Positions 47,580 to 58,396 of a DNA stretch of 64,000 nt are shown piece by piece. The notes beneath the pieces were generated by a model, which saw only the letters and a list, made by a program, of their open reading frames with translations, did no database searches and was not told the origin of the DNA. A program made the position numbers and the translations under genes. The stretch is from Cryptomeria japonica. Its lineage: Eukaryota; Streptophyta; Pinopsida; Cupressales; Cupressaceae. The first letter of the stretch is position 1. Each line of letters opens with the position of its first letter. The DNA lies in the NCBI RefSeq assembly GCF_030272615.1, contig NC_081409.1:655618468-655682467 (forward strand), written 5' to 3'.

Positions 47580-48050
47580 CTTCCAAAAGGCACCGGAAAA
47601 TACAGATGTAAGCTTCCTTTGAAGTGTTTTTCCTGCAATAAGATATGACATATAGTTGTTAACTATCCTAACAATGAGAATAAGGATAAACCAGAGAGGT
47701 TTATAAAATACAAAGGAGTAGGTAGGAGAAATTATCTTGTTGCAGTGGATGAAGGTGCTACCGATGAGGAATATGAGGATGAAGAGAATGAGAACATAAT
47801 GTTTGTAGTTGTAAAGGAAGAGGTGTCTGACTAGAAAGCCCTTGTCTCTTGCATTGACAACTCTAATGAGTGGATCATTGATAGCGGGTGTTCTCACCAC
47901 ATGACCATTGACCATAGAAAGTTTCTCTCTCTGGAAGAATATGATGGAGGTGTTGTCCAATTTGGCAATGATGCACCTTGCTTGGTGAAAGTTAAAGGAT
48001 CAATCTCACCAAATGGAAAGAGCAGTGCGGATGATGTCTACTAGGTGGAA
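47580..48050 (+). pseudogene. Copia-4 zinc knuckle and protease
   Basis: The knuckle at about 47621-47670 reads CFSCNK then a stop and an H...C end (intact CFSCNKIGH in Copia-1). The protease at about 47868 has WIIDSGCSHHMT with the D-S-G site. A stop at 47833 lies between. Continues into GAG-pre-integrase. Confidence 0.78.
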
Positions 48051-48970
48051 GGTCTTAAGCACAACCTTTTGACTGTTGCTCAGCTGAATGACAAAGGAAT
48101 CATTCTGGAGTTCAAAGGTGGAGTTTGTAGAATAATTGGAAAGAGTGGTGAACTTATTGCCACCAATAAGTAGACCAGAGGAAATCTGTTTTAGCTGAAT
48201 GCCAAGATTAGTCAGTGCTTGATGGCAAAATTTGATGATAGTTGGATATGGCATAGCAGAATTTGTCATATAAACTTTGACAATATTGTAAAGGCTAGTA
48301 AGATCAAGGCAGTAAGAGGATTGCCTTTGTTGAACAAACCAGAGAATTCTTTGTGTAGAGAATGCTAACTTGGGAAGATGTCTTCCTCAACATTCAAAGG
48401 AAAGTCTTTCTTAGTAGAGAACTTACTTGATCTTGTGCACACCGATCTATGCAGTTTGATTAAAACTAGAAGTATTCAGGGAGATCGATACTTCATGATT
48501 CTTACCAATGACTGATCAAGAATGATGTGGGTCACATTCTTGAAAGACAAGTCTGAGGCATTTGGAAATTTCAAATCCTTTAGAGCATTAGTGGAGAAGG
48601 AGAGTGGCAGAAGAATAAAATTCCTAAGAACTGATCAGGGAGGTGAATTCACTTCTGATGAATTCAACAAATACTGTGAAGAGAATGGCATCAAGAGGAA
48701 ATTGTCTACCCCAAGGACACCACAGGAGAATGGTATAGTAGAAAGGAATAACATGACTATAGTTGAAGAGACCAGAACTATGTTGATCTAAGGAAATATC
48801 ACTCACACATTTTGGAGAGAAGCGGTGAGCACTACAATCTATACCATGAACCGAGTACTCATTAAAAAAGGTAAAGATAAAACCCCTTATGAGTACTGGA
48901 TTGGGAGAACTCCCACTATGAGTTGTTTCAAAGTGTTTGGGAGTAAATGCTATATCACGAGAGGTGAGTC
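48051..48970 (+). pseudogene. Copia-4 GAG-pre-integrase and integrase
   Basis: WHSRICHINFDNIVKASK at about 48250, then integrase with all catalytic residues: Asp in LVHTDLC (48436), Asp in RTDQGGEFTS (48629), Glu in NGIVERNN (48739). Stops at 48367, 48514 and 48789 break it. The end, TPYEYWIGRTP and CFKVFGSKCY, is the normal C-terminal zone, after which similarity stops. Confidence 0.82.
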
Positions 48971-48990
48971 ACTGAGAAAGAAATATTCTC

Positions 48991-49305
48991 ACACTTACTG
49001 AGTGGACTTGTATCCATATTTGATACTTTTAGAATCGGTTGGGATACATACATACAACTTCTAGAGAAAGCTTATTCAAAAATTTTGAAATTGGTTAAAC
49101 TCTGGTAAAGTAATCTATAACAATTCTTTCAATTCTTTCATTATTTCACCGATCTTTGGCATTGATGCCAAAGGGGGAGTGTATATATGTGAAAAATATG
49201 ATCCTAGGGGGAGGATATCAAGCAGAGAGTATATTGCTCAGGGGGAGCATATTTCAGTTGGACTAGCAGGGAATTCATTTTTCACATGAGTGTTGCCATC
49301 AATGC
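48991..49305 (+). other. Copia-3 3' region with repeated purine tracts
   Basis: Non-coding. GGGGGAG occurs at 49173, 49207, 49241 and 49310, spaced 34, 34 and 69 bp. The last belongs to the tract used next to the LTR. The left boundary with Copia-4 is not sharp. Confidence 0.6.
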
Positions 49306-49318
49306 CAAAGGGGGAGAT
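49306..49318 (+). other. Copia-3 polypurine tract
   Basis: CAAAGGGGGAGAT directly before the 3' LTR. Confidence 0.88.
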
Positions 49319-50200
49319 TGTTGGCAATTGACACTCATTGGAATCATATGTTGTCATTGATGGAAACAAGATTCTCTAGGAGGCATAAACCAGCATTAGG
49401 AGGCATACATCGATAGATACCGACACCAACACCAACATCCAGCACTTTGGTGAAGCCAACATCAAGCTATATTTGTAAAATCATTTTGTAATTATTGTAT
49501 AGGTTCGACATTGAATATCTTTTGTAATACATTGTAAGCCATCATAAGGCATATTGTTTGTAAGGGTATATAAGTAAGTTTAATAGGTCATTTTGATATG
49601 ACAGATGAGATATGATAGAGGATACGATAAGGCAAAATATTGTGATGTGAAGGATATGTATGTAGATCATTTATGTGCAAAAGTTATATCATGCAATGAT
49701 CTGTAGATAGTTTGTAAGGCAATCTTGGAGGAAAGGAGATACCGGTAAGAGGGTTCAAGAACCAATACAGAACAAAGCTATAACCAAAACTCATTTTGGC
49801 ATTACAGATCCATTTTTTGAGTTCATTGTTATTGTTTTATCACAACAAAAGCTTGTAGTTAGTGAGACTCTTTTGTGTTGAGCAGTGTCAAGTGTGCTTT
49901 AGGTAGTGTGCCTTCCTGCATGTGCAAGCCCCCATGCTATGTAATATCTTTCATATGGCCAGTGAATTGATATTGTGGGTCACAAATCCCACCGTGGTTT
50001 TTCCTCATTGAGGTTTTCCACATATAAATTATGTGTGTTATGGTGTTCATTCATGTGGCTAGTTTATTTACTTCATGTTATATTGTTCTTCATTTACTGA
50101 TTTATATGTGTATGTTGTAATAAGGTTAAATCTTATATTACTTGCATAACATTGATTCACCCCCCCCTCTCAGTGTTCTTGGGTTCATTGTATTCCAATA
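49319..50200 (+). repeat. Copia-3 3' LTR
   Basis: Pairs with 40457-41358; ends CCAATA where the 5' copy ends CCAACA. TATATAAG at 49567. Confidence 0.92.
49567..49574 (+). promoter_or_regulatory. Copia-3 3' LTR TATA box
   Basis: TATATAAG at the same place as in the 5' LTR (40723-40730). Confidence 0.5.
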
Positions 50201-50830
50201 GTGGTGTCCATGTCATCAGGTTGCATCCCTGTCCGAACACATACTCCCCAAGGTCATGATAGAGATGAGCAAGCATGCTCCGACCCCAAGAGTATACTCT
50301 CATGTGTCTCTCCATAGCTCGTATGGCATAGATGAGTCCTCCATGCATATGTGTGTTGTGCTCATTAGCGAACACAGCTAATTCAAGGGTCACAATCATG
50401 AGTCACCTCACCAATGGAACCTCGCCAGTAGGGTGTAGAAGCCAGCTGACCATAATGCAACCCCTCATCTCACTCGTATCACTCTCCCCATAGCATATAC
50501 CTGCTCTCTATTGTAATCCTCCTCTGTCCGATCGGAACAATATCTAACAATCTCTCCTCTAATGAGTAGGTGCAGAATGTGGTATACATCCTCAAGGGTG
50601 ACTATCATCTCCCCCATAGTTAGTGAGAATGTTGATGTGTCTCCATCCCACATCTCCATCAGTGCCATCAGCATCGCAGAATGGAATCAGATGGTTGGCA
50701 TGGTCATCTCATCCCACAAACCCACTGCATATAGAAAATCCCTCTCTCCTGTTGTCATCCTCGGGATCTACTCCCGAATGCTCTGAAAAGTGAGATTGAT
50801 GGTATGCTCATGGAAGTACAATAGTGTCTT
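50201..50830 (-). pseudogene. Antisense PMD ORF of Gypsy-4, N-terminal half
   Basis: On the minus strand about 50825-50680 gives ERDFLYAVGLWDEMTM, and 50674-50465 gives ALMEMWDGDTSTFSLTMGEM and VTLEDVYHILHLLIRGE. This is the well-known PMD start (a tryptophan/threonine-rich strand, then TLEDV..LL.L...G). 50399-50201 adds GRSMLAHLYHDLGEY and ends at the Copia-3 insertion point. Stops occur near 50770, 50690 and 50460. Function of PMD proteins in transposons is unknown; host relatives (MAIN/MAIL1) act in silencing and genome stability. Confidence 0.78.
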
Positions 50831-51825
50831 TAAAATGCAAGGAAATCTATCATCAGCAATCAATCAATTAGCTATCATAATCTAATCAATGCAATCATTC
50901 TATCACTTCTAGCATTTCATCACCTAATCCTGTGTCGTCGTTGGTCATCCCGAATAGGGACCAGGGTGCCCTGAGTGGACCATGGCACCCAGAGGGGACC
51001 ATGGCACCCCCTTGGAACCATGGTGCCCTAGGAGGACCAAGGCATCCTAGGACCCCTAGGTGTCCAAAGGGAGGGCCCTGGCCCGGACTAGGTGATGACA
51101 TCATCACTTCTAAAAACTGTGAAAACATGAAAAAGTCAAATGCAGCCAACAAAAGGTCAACTCACCTCATCAAGCAATTGACTGGTGAGTACGGACTGAC
51201 GCGAGATCTCCATCCGTGTAGGTCACTCAGGTCAGCGTCGAGGCATGATGGCATGTATGTGGGCTCCTCTATAGTGAATAGTGCCAAAAAGTTAGAAAGT
51301 GACAAATGAAGGTGTCACTTTCATATTTATGTGTTATGCACTTTTTGACTTTATGTTTTTTAGTTAAAACCCTAATTTCAACACTTTTTCTTCAATCTAT
51401 CATATCTTGAGCTAGGAAGCTCTAATTCTCACACCATCATTAGCGTTGGAATAGTGAGTTTACCCTCTCACTCTACGTTAGTTCCATAATGTGCTTGGAT
51501 GAGTAATCAAGCCTTGTTGTGAACTTCCTTCATCAAAATCTTTATCACAATTCATTGTGGAAAACATGATACCCTGTTTCACCTCACTGATAAGCAAGTC
51601 AAAACATGGGGGGGTATATATCTACCCATGAATTTCATCACCTTCCTTAGTAAGCATTAGGTGATTTTGTGATCTAACATGTGGTTTTGTAGGGTGTGGT
51701 TCCTAACCGTGTACTATAGATACCGTTGGTGGCTTCGTTTAACAACTTATCAATATATCCTTTTTCAAATGATGTTTACTTTTTTGTACTTTAGCTTGCT
51801 TATGTACATAGTGTCATATGACCGC
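50831..51825. other. Gypsy-4 3' region with GC-rich boxes
   Basis: No gene. 50958-51065 holds four to five units of about 20 bp (GGACCATGGCACCC, ACCATGGTGCCC), related in type to the GC-rich LTR units of Gypsy-3. The rest is AT-rich 3' non-coding DNA. Confidence 0.6.
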
Positions 51826-51841
51826 TAAAGTGGGGGCTAAA
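51826..51841 (+). other. Gypsy-4 polypurine tract
   Basis: TAAAGTGGGGGCTAAA, identical over 16 bases to Gypsy-3. Confidence 0.9.
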
Positions 51842-53500
51842 TATAGTGTCGTAAATTGTACACCCTTGCTAGGGTGGTACAATTTCACACTTAGGTTAGC
51901 ACCCACCTTAGTGTGTCTTGCATCTTGCATTTCTCATTCCCCTTTAAGCATTTAATTAATTAATTTAATTAAATCTAAGGTCATTTCTCATCACTTTAGA
52001 TATTATAAAGTTGGTCCCTTTACCCTAAGTGTGCCTCTTTTCATCTTATTTCTCCAATGAATCATTTAATCATAAACTCTATTTTATGTCTTATTTTGAC
52101 CATTTAGGCCCAATTTCGCATATCAAAACATCTTGAAATCAGCTATAACTTTGGTATGTGCTCTAATATCATCACATCTAACGGCCCCAAAATTTGGTGA
52201 AAAGTTGGTTGGACCGTGGTAGGAATGCACACGGTCCGTGACTTTTTCCTTGAAATTTTGGGAGTATAGTCCTATGATATAATAATGCTTAACCCCAAAA
52301 TATCAGCAGAAAATTCAAATCCTAGGTTTGCCTAAACATGAAATTAAGATCTAGGGTTTCATACTTAAGAGCTCTCTTTCTTCATTTGAAAGGGTCTTCT
52401 TCTAAGAATCTAATAACAGGTTTTGGGAGTATTAGAGCCTTCTTTGCAGCAAAAGAGTAGATCTTTGAAGTCTTCAACAACATTCAACATTCATCCATCA
52501 AACATTCATCAAGCATCATTTTGTCAATTGGGGGCTTTTGAAGATGTAGAAGAACCATAGGAGATCACCGACTAATGATTGGCTTGTACCCCTCCCTTGG
52601 GGTTGGGTATGGTTTCATGTTGTTTTCATGTCTTTGCATAAGCTTCATTTTTTATAGTTATGCTTTAGATCACTTTGTATTGTGGATTTAGAGCATTTAC
52701 TTTGTCAATTATAAGCAATTAGGGTTTACTCTTTAGGGTTTCTCTAGGTTTTTTACTTTCATTCTTATAATCTTGCATACACACAAAGTTCTTGCACACA
52801 CATTTTTAGTACATTATCGACTATTTATGGAGGTGGAAATCACCAACATGGAGGTTTGACTAAGGAAAAACTCTATATAGCCACCCCAAACCTTCCCTTT
52901 TAGTTGCAGGTGTAGAAACAGGCATTCAGAGGCAGTTTCAGATCTGGAAAAGGCATCAACAACACCCAGAAGTCTCAGAAGTGCAAAAATGTGTCAAGGA
53001 TAGGGGTGTGGCACCCTAGTCCTACCCAAGATAGTGGCATGGTGCCATGGTTCTGCCCTCTGTCAGCAGTACTTGACAGAACAATACTTTGTAGATCTCA
53101 GAATCCCTCCTGTCAGTTGTAGCTCCAGAATTGCAGAATCAGGACAGTGGCATGGCACCCTAGTCCCAGACATTTCTACTTAGATTTCAGACACATGTGC
53201 ACCTATAATTTTTCCTTTTGATCTCTACTTTTCAGTAGTGTATCAGTTGTTCTTTGATTTGCATTTTTTCAGATTAGGATTTGCTTGCTTACTTTCTTTC
53301 TAGGTTAGATTGCATTGTGCATCATTCCTTTCTCTCATTTACAACAAAGGAATAGAAAACCAAAGAGGTAATCCATGTCTCTCTCTTTCTCATAAGATGT
53401 AGCTGATGTGAATACATCCTTGTGCTCTTTCATATTCCATGAGTGTGTATGAGAGTGGGATTAGGTTTTCCATACTTAGTCTCACTTTTTCCCCTACACA
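51842..53500 (+). repeat. Gypsy-4 3' LTR
   Basis: TATAGTGTCGTAAATT (TG changed to TA) to CCCCTACACA. The hairpin module is at 52185-52263. It has an extra CCCTAGTCC GC-rich box near 53150 not seen in the 5' copy. Confidence 0.92.
52185..52263 (+). other. Best-preserved hairpin module
   Basis: Inner stem GGACCGTG (52211-52218) and CACGGTCC (52230-52237), perfect over 8 bp with an 11-nt loop. Outer arms CCCCAAAATTT on the left and AAATTTTGGGAG on the right, with AAAAGT/ACTTTTT between, give arms of about 34 nt with few mismatches. Confidence 0.85.
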
Positions 53501-53505
53501 AGGTG

Positions 53506-54689
53506 ATGAAAAAATCAAGAGGAAATCTTTTCTCTCCTCAAGAGAAGGAGTGAAAGTTTCACAAAAGATCCTCCTAAATATTTTCATGTACATTACATTA
53601 AACGAGGGGGGAGAATTCACTAGATCCAATCTCAATAGAGAGAGAGAGAGAGAGATTGAATGCTAAGTGAATTGACAATGAATTTGGAAAGTGAAAGTTA
53701 CCCTCCTTTAGAATGCAATAGGTTGGATTATGCAATTTAAGACCAAGTGTAAATATGACAAAGAAATGCTTGTAACTTGAGATATAAATGTGGGATGATG
53801 TTTTGCACCTAGAATTGGCAGTAAAATCTTGAGACGAAGCTCCCCTGCAAATTTAAGTGAAAGTTGTTGGGACCGTGTTGAAAGTGTACATGGTCCTCCA
53901 AAAAATCCGCATGTTAAAAAGGGTTTTTCCACCTCTAAAAATGGAGTCCAAATCTACAAATACAACTATGCACTTGCAACCTACATACATAAAAGAGAGG
54001 AAAAGGGGTTGGGATTGGGGGTTTTCCTTCAGGTCAAACCCCGGTTTTGGAATTAATCAAATGATGAAAAAGTACTTGCAAGTAAATGTAAATGAAAGAC
54101 TGAAATAGAATTCACCTCGAGGGAGGATGCAATTGAAGTGTGGATAGAATTTCTTGTAGGATATGTAGAATTGAATTTCAAGAGAAATATCCTCTTCAAT
54201 GGTTGAATCCTTGACTTGAATGCAACACCTAGCCTTGAAAAGAGACTTGAGAATACTCAATGCTTGAAAGGGATGCTTGAATGATTGATTTCACTTAGAA
54301 TCACAATTTCCACATCATGTATGCTTATTGAATTTATCTTATGGGAATAGGAGAGATGAATGCATCTTATATATTTGTTAGTTAGGGTCAATTGACCAAT
54401 TTTTGTCATAGGCTGACATAGGGAAAGTTTTCCTGCTTTAATTGCAAAGCTCAATGCAAAGATAGGATAGAGGGGGCCCCGAGATAGGGTAGGGACAGGG
54501 GCACCATGCCCCTTTCTTGCCCTTATCCAAGACATAAAATAGGTCTTGGGAAGTGCAGAGTACGAAAAGTGTAGTTTTTTGGGGATTGAGCAAGTCTCGG
54601 GTCTCCAATAAAGCTCGAGGATTCAATTGCCAATGTGAAGACCCCAATGTGGTCGAAAATTGCAAGGGTCACAATTTTATGACACTATG
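53506..54689 (-). repeat. Gypsy-2 5' LTR, outer part
   Basis: Continues the LTR after Gypsy-4; parallels 16341-17107 plus 25069-25478 over its length. In sense it starts CATAGTGTC, so the first TG is changed. TATATAAG (minus) at 54366-54373. The target duplication GTACC follows at 54690-54694. A short (AG)n lies at 53637-53655. Confidence 0.9.
54366..54373 (-). promoter_or_regulatory. Gypsy-2 5' LTR TATA box
   Basis: Minus-strand TATATAAG at the same place as in the other LTR (25155-25162); the one that would drive the element. Confidence 0.5.
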
Positions 54690-54694
54690 GTACC

Positions 54695-54870
54695 CTAAAC
54701 ATTGTGAATTGTTATTTGTTGTGAGGTTGGATTGGAGCAGTATACTCCAACAGCTATTCTCACAAAAGGTTTTTCCCACATTGGGTTTTCCTTGTACAAC
54801 TGGTGTTATGTGATGCCCTCTTGTGTGTGTGCATTTATGTTTGTATTAAATTATTAAAATTTGCACACAA
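54695..54870 (+). repeat. Copia-2 3' LTR, right part
   Basis: Resumes after the GTACC duplication. It carries GGTTTTTCCCACATTGGG, the conserved motif near the 3' end of plant Copia LTRs. The end near 54870 is a guess because no partner LTR is present. Confidence 0.55.
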
Positions 54871-57800
54871 TAATTAATCCAAAACCATTATCTCCATTAA
54901 TGAACAATCACAAGATACAATATGATACATCATATTATCTCTTACAAGAAACATAAACCATGCCCTAAGGCATCATCTAACATTACATAGCCATTATCCA
55001 ATTACATCAAGGAGCATATCCCTCAAGGATATTTTACAAATACATTAATCTCATGGTGTTAATAACTACATAAGTCAAATGATCAAATAAATCCATCTGC
55101 TACAATGTCCAACCATAACTGAAGATACAAGAATCTACATCCACACATGAAGCAACCAAAGAAGAACATCCCAATGGAAGAAGGCATCAAACCACCCACA
55201 ATGTGGAACCAAAGGAACCACCCCCCATGCTAGGAGATGACACAAGGTCCCACACACACTCTAGACCTAGGTTGACACCTAACTACCAAAGAGACTCAAC
55301 AACTCCAAACCCACTTCGAGAAGTAACACATAATCATAATCCAAATCGCAATACAAGGATCAACACAAAATATAGAAACTCCCAGAGGCATACCAACAGT
55401 CAAGGCATAAGGAACACCAAGGACCCATGTAAGAGTGGAGTGGCATCACATACTATCCTCACATAGAAGGGAAATCTCACCCTGATAGACATGTCTCTGC
55501 ATTCTATCCTCACAAAGAAGGGTATATCATCTTGATAGACATGTGGAGCCATCTCAAGATATGAGAGAACAAGGGAGTTTGGCTTTCCATCACTATGGCC
55601 TTCCTAAGATTATCCTAAAATATTTTCCCTAGGACTAAGTCTTGGACTCACTTCCCTTTTTATCTTAATTAGATGAATTCCTAATTACCTAACCCATCTA
55701 ATTAATTATTAATGTTATCACTTATTTTAAACAAGGAAAACTTTCAATGTTCCCTAGTGGTCTAGACTCTAAGCATCCTTACTAGGAACCTCCTAGTAGC
55801 CTATCTCTCATGACCCCAATCATCACATGAAAGCCCACTCCCCCTAACCATTTTCCAAGACCTTAATGGAATATAACAACAATAACAAGGAGGCTCAAAT
55901 ACAACATCAATAAAGAATCCATATATCATATGCAATAAATATAGCAATCCAAATCCCAAATGCCAACATATAACCAAGAGCCTCAACATGATCAATATAT
56001 CATATAACCATAGTAGTGCATGAATTTGTCTCAATCAACCATGTACATATATAAACCCTCAACAACAAGGCTCATCAACTCGCCCAAGATAAATATAAAG
56101 ATAACCTCTACAACAAGGCATGCCAACTTGCTGGAGTAACAAGACATCCTCTATGACAAGGCTCAATCCTCTTGCCAAAGTCAAGATGCATCAAAATATT
56201 CAAATCTAAAATTAATACCATACTAGAGAACCCTGAAATATCAAAATAAGCCTCTGGTACAAAATATTGAACTGAGAAAATCATCAAAGAAGACTGAAAA
56301 TATCAAAACACAGTTGACAAAGAAGAATCGTGCATTCATTACATATTTTAGCACTTTTGCACAAAAGAATAGTGCCTTCATTTCATTTTGTAGCACTTTT
56401 GCCTAGCGCCAATGACGAACATAATAGAACTTTTGACATCTTCTAAAATGCATATGAATATTTTAACAATGCATATAAATAATTATAGCACATATAACAG
56501 AAGTAATAGCACCTCTATGGTTTTAGCGCTTCTGACACCCAGATAGGCGTATACCTAGGTAGACTCAAAAAATGGACTAGTAAAGTTACGACAAGGAATA
56601 TTAAATCAATGAAGTCAAAATCAAAACTAACAAGAATGTCATAACAAATTGAAACTCAACGACGCAACTTAACATGAAAATGAACTCGATACATGAGATC
56701 AATTGAATTTCTTAAATAGAGTCTCCTGACAAAGTAGAACTAATAAACAATTCTCAGAGATCAACAACAAGACTCTATGATTTCACATGGTTAATAGATT
56801 CAACCAAATACTGATACAATACAATACAATATGATACAACTCTCATAGAGAAACATAGACAAGAAGATCCACAATATAATCAACACTCAAGAAGTAATCT
56901 CAGAAGCCAAGCATGGCTATACACATGCAGACACATACTTACATACAAATATTGCCCCCAAAACCATGTAATATAGCCATAATATTAATCTATTTCAATA
57001 GTATTCTCCCAAAATCCCCCGAAAATAATCTTTCCGGCAAACACTATGCAAACAATCTTTCTGGGCAAATAAGTTACAAAGACAAAGATCAACCAACCCG
57101 GATAATAGAAGTAATGGCAAAAGAAGTTGATGAAGCACAATCCACAATCCAATTCAAGAAAATCCAAGCAAAAATCCAATTCCAAATCTCCAACCAAGAA
57201 AACAAAATGCAGAAGAAACTCCAAAAATGCTAACCCAACAAAATGCATAGGTAGCCGAATAAATAAGAATTGCATTCAAAACATAGCCAAAATCCAACCA
57301 ATAGAAATATTCCAAAATACTATATAATCTACCTACCATGCCCGAATATGTCATTTTATTTTTCCAAGGCCTTTTAACCAATAACCATAAAAGGGTACTT
57401 AAACTATACAATATTTATTTATCCACATATAGTAACAAGAGATATTATATAATAATATAAAATAAATCCCACCAATAAATAAACCAAGGGCAATTAATAA
57501 ATAAAAAGCCTCAAATTAAAATATAAAGCCATAATAAAATAAAAGCCTTAAATAATTAAACAATATATAAATATCAAATAATTAATTAAATAATAAATCG
57601 ATTAAGCCAATTAAATAAATAAATACAAACTATTAAATCCTCAAGACAATAATCAAATAATAATAAATCACCCAATAGTATTTAATTAACCAAACTATAT
57701 AATAAATTAAATTAACATTAATAAATTATATTAATCAAGCATTAATTAAATAAATAACCAAATACTCATAATGCCACAAACCGAACACAACTTGACACAC

Positions 57801-58396
57801 TAGCACGATGATTCGCTCCAAGACAACCAACTAATATGGATGACAAATTAAACCTAGAGTGTGTAGAGGGAACTCATGCCATCTCCAACAACTTGCCATT
57901 GGGATTTAGACACGCTCTAACCTACGAAACTAGGTGGAGTCGATGTCTAGTACCTGTAATCCTACAACCGCCAATAACATCAATACAACATACATAATAA
58001 TATATCATAATTAAATAGGCAAGTGATAGAGAATCGCAAAGCCATATCTTTCTCACATTGAGTGATATGACATCGCCCCTATCACGAAGACACTAGAAAA
58101 CAATCACAATCACTTAGCATCAACCCGATTATCATGATCATAAAATAGAGTTAGCAAAACCACAATATCACCAAAATCCCATGAGCAATATAATCCATCT
58201 AAATAACAAGTGCATATAGAGATCATCAAATATAAATCCATCATCATAATAATCAAGGATAGATATCATCATCCACATAAGTCATCATATAGCATATATC
58301 CATGTAAAGTGTCTAGCATCATTATAAGAATCTGAAATATAGATTAGTCATAATCATAAATCAAAACATCATATAAGAGTCTAGATAAGTCTATAC
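54871..58396. other. Unassigned repeat DNA with local tandem repeats
   Basis: 3.5 kb without a recognised domain. Local repeats: TATCCTCACATAGAAGGG...TGATAGACATGT twice, at about 55455 and 55503; three AACAAGGCTCATCAAC-like units at about 56068-56170; TTTTAGCACTTTTGC-like units at about 56350-56530. 57420-57780 is a TAAATAAAT-rich block like that in the LTR at 9689. Probably a worn Gypsy LTR and interior, perhaps on the minus strand. Confidence 0.4.

Larger units (their letters stand above)
45323..48990 (+). mobile_element. Copia-4: nested Copia, truncated after integrase
   Basis: 5' LTR, primer-binding site, gag, protease, and integrase up to the KVFGSKCYITRG block at about 48960, then unrelated sequence. 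RT, RNase H and 3' LTR are missing, so no target duplication can be tested. It interrupts Copia-3 after its second ORF. Same family as Copia-1. The 3' break is between about 48970 and 49100. Confidence 0.82.
40457..50200 (+). mobile_element. Copia-3: LTR element with Gag-like protein and an unknown second ORF
   Basis: LTRs 40457-41358 (902 bp) and 49319-50200 (882 bp), target duplication GTAGT (40452-40456) and GTGGT (50201-50205). Inside: worn primer-binding site, a coiled-coil and zinc-knuckle protein, a long unknown ORF, inserted Copia-4, and repeated polypurine tracts. Apart from the Copia-4 fragment I see no polymerase, so Copia-3 is either non-autonomous or lost pol when Copia-4 was truncated. 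It sits within the PMD ORF of Gypsy-4. Confidence 0.9.
30986..53500 (+). mobile_element. Gypsy-4: Tat/Ogre-lineage element with pol, an antisense ORF and no gag
   Basis: LTRs 30986-32616 (1631 bp) and 51842-53500 (1659 bp), target duplication GGGTG/AGGTG. Without Copia-3 the element is about 12.8 kb. In order: primer-binding site, a frame with protease, G-patch-like segment, RT, two RNase H domains, integrase, (CT)n, an antisense PMD ORF, polypurine tract. Two RNase H domains and the DNGSG protease place it in the Tat/Ogre lineage. No Retrotrans_gag domain is seen. Confidence 0.9.

Noticed and set aside
40457-50200. Copia-3 and Copia-4 as a single element
   Set aside because: Copia-4 has its own 5' LTR (45323-46767) of another family and its own exact primer-binding site, so it is a separate insertion.
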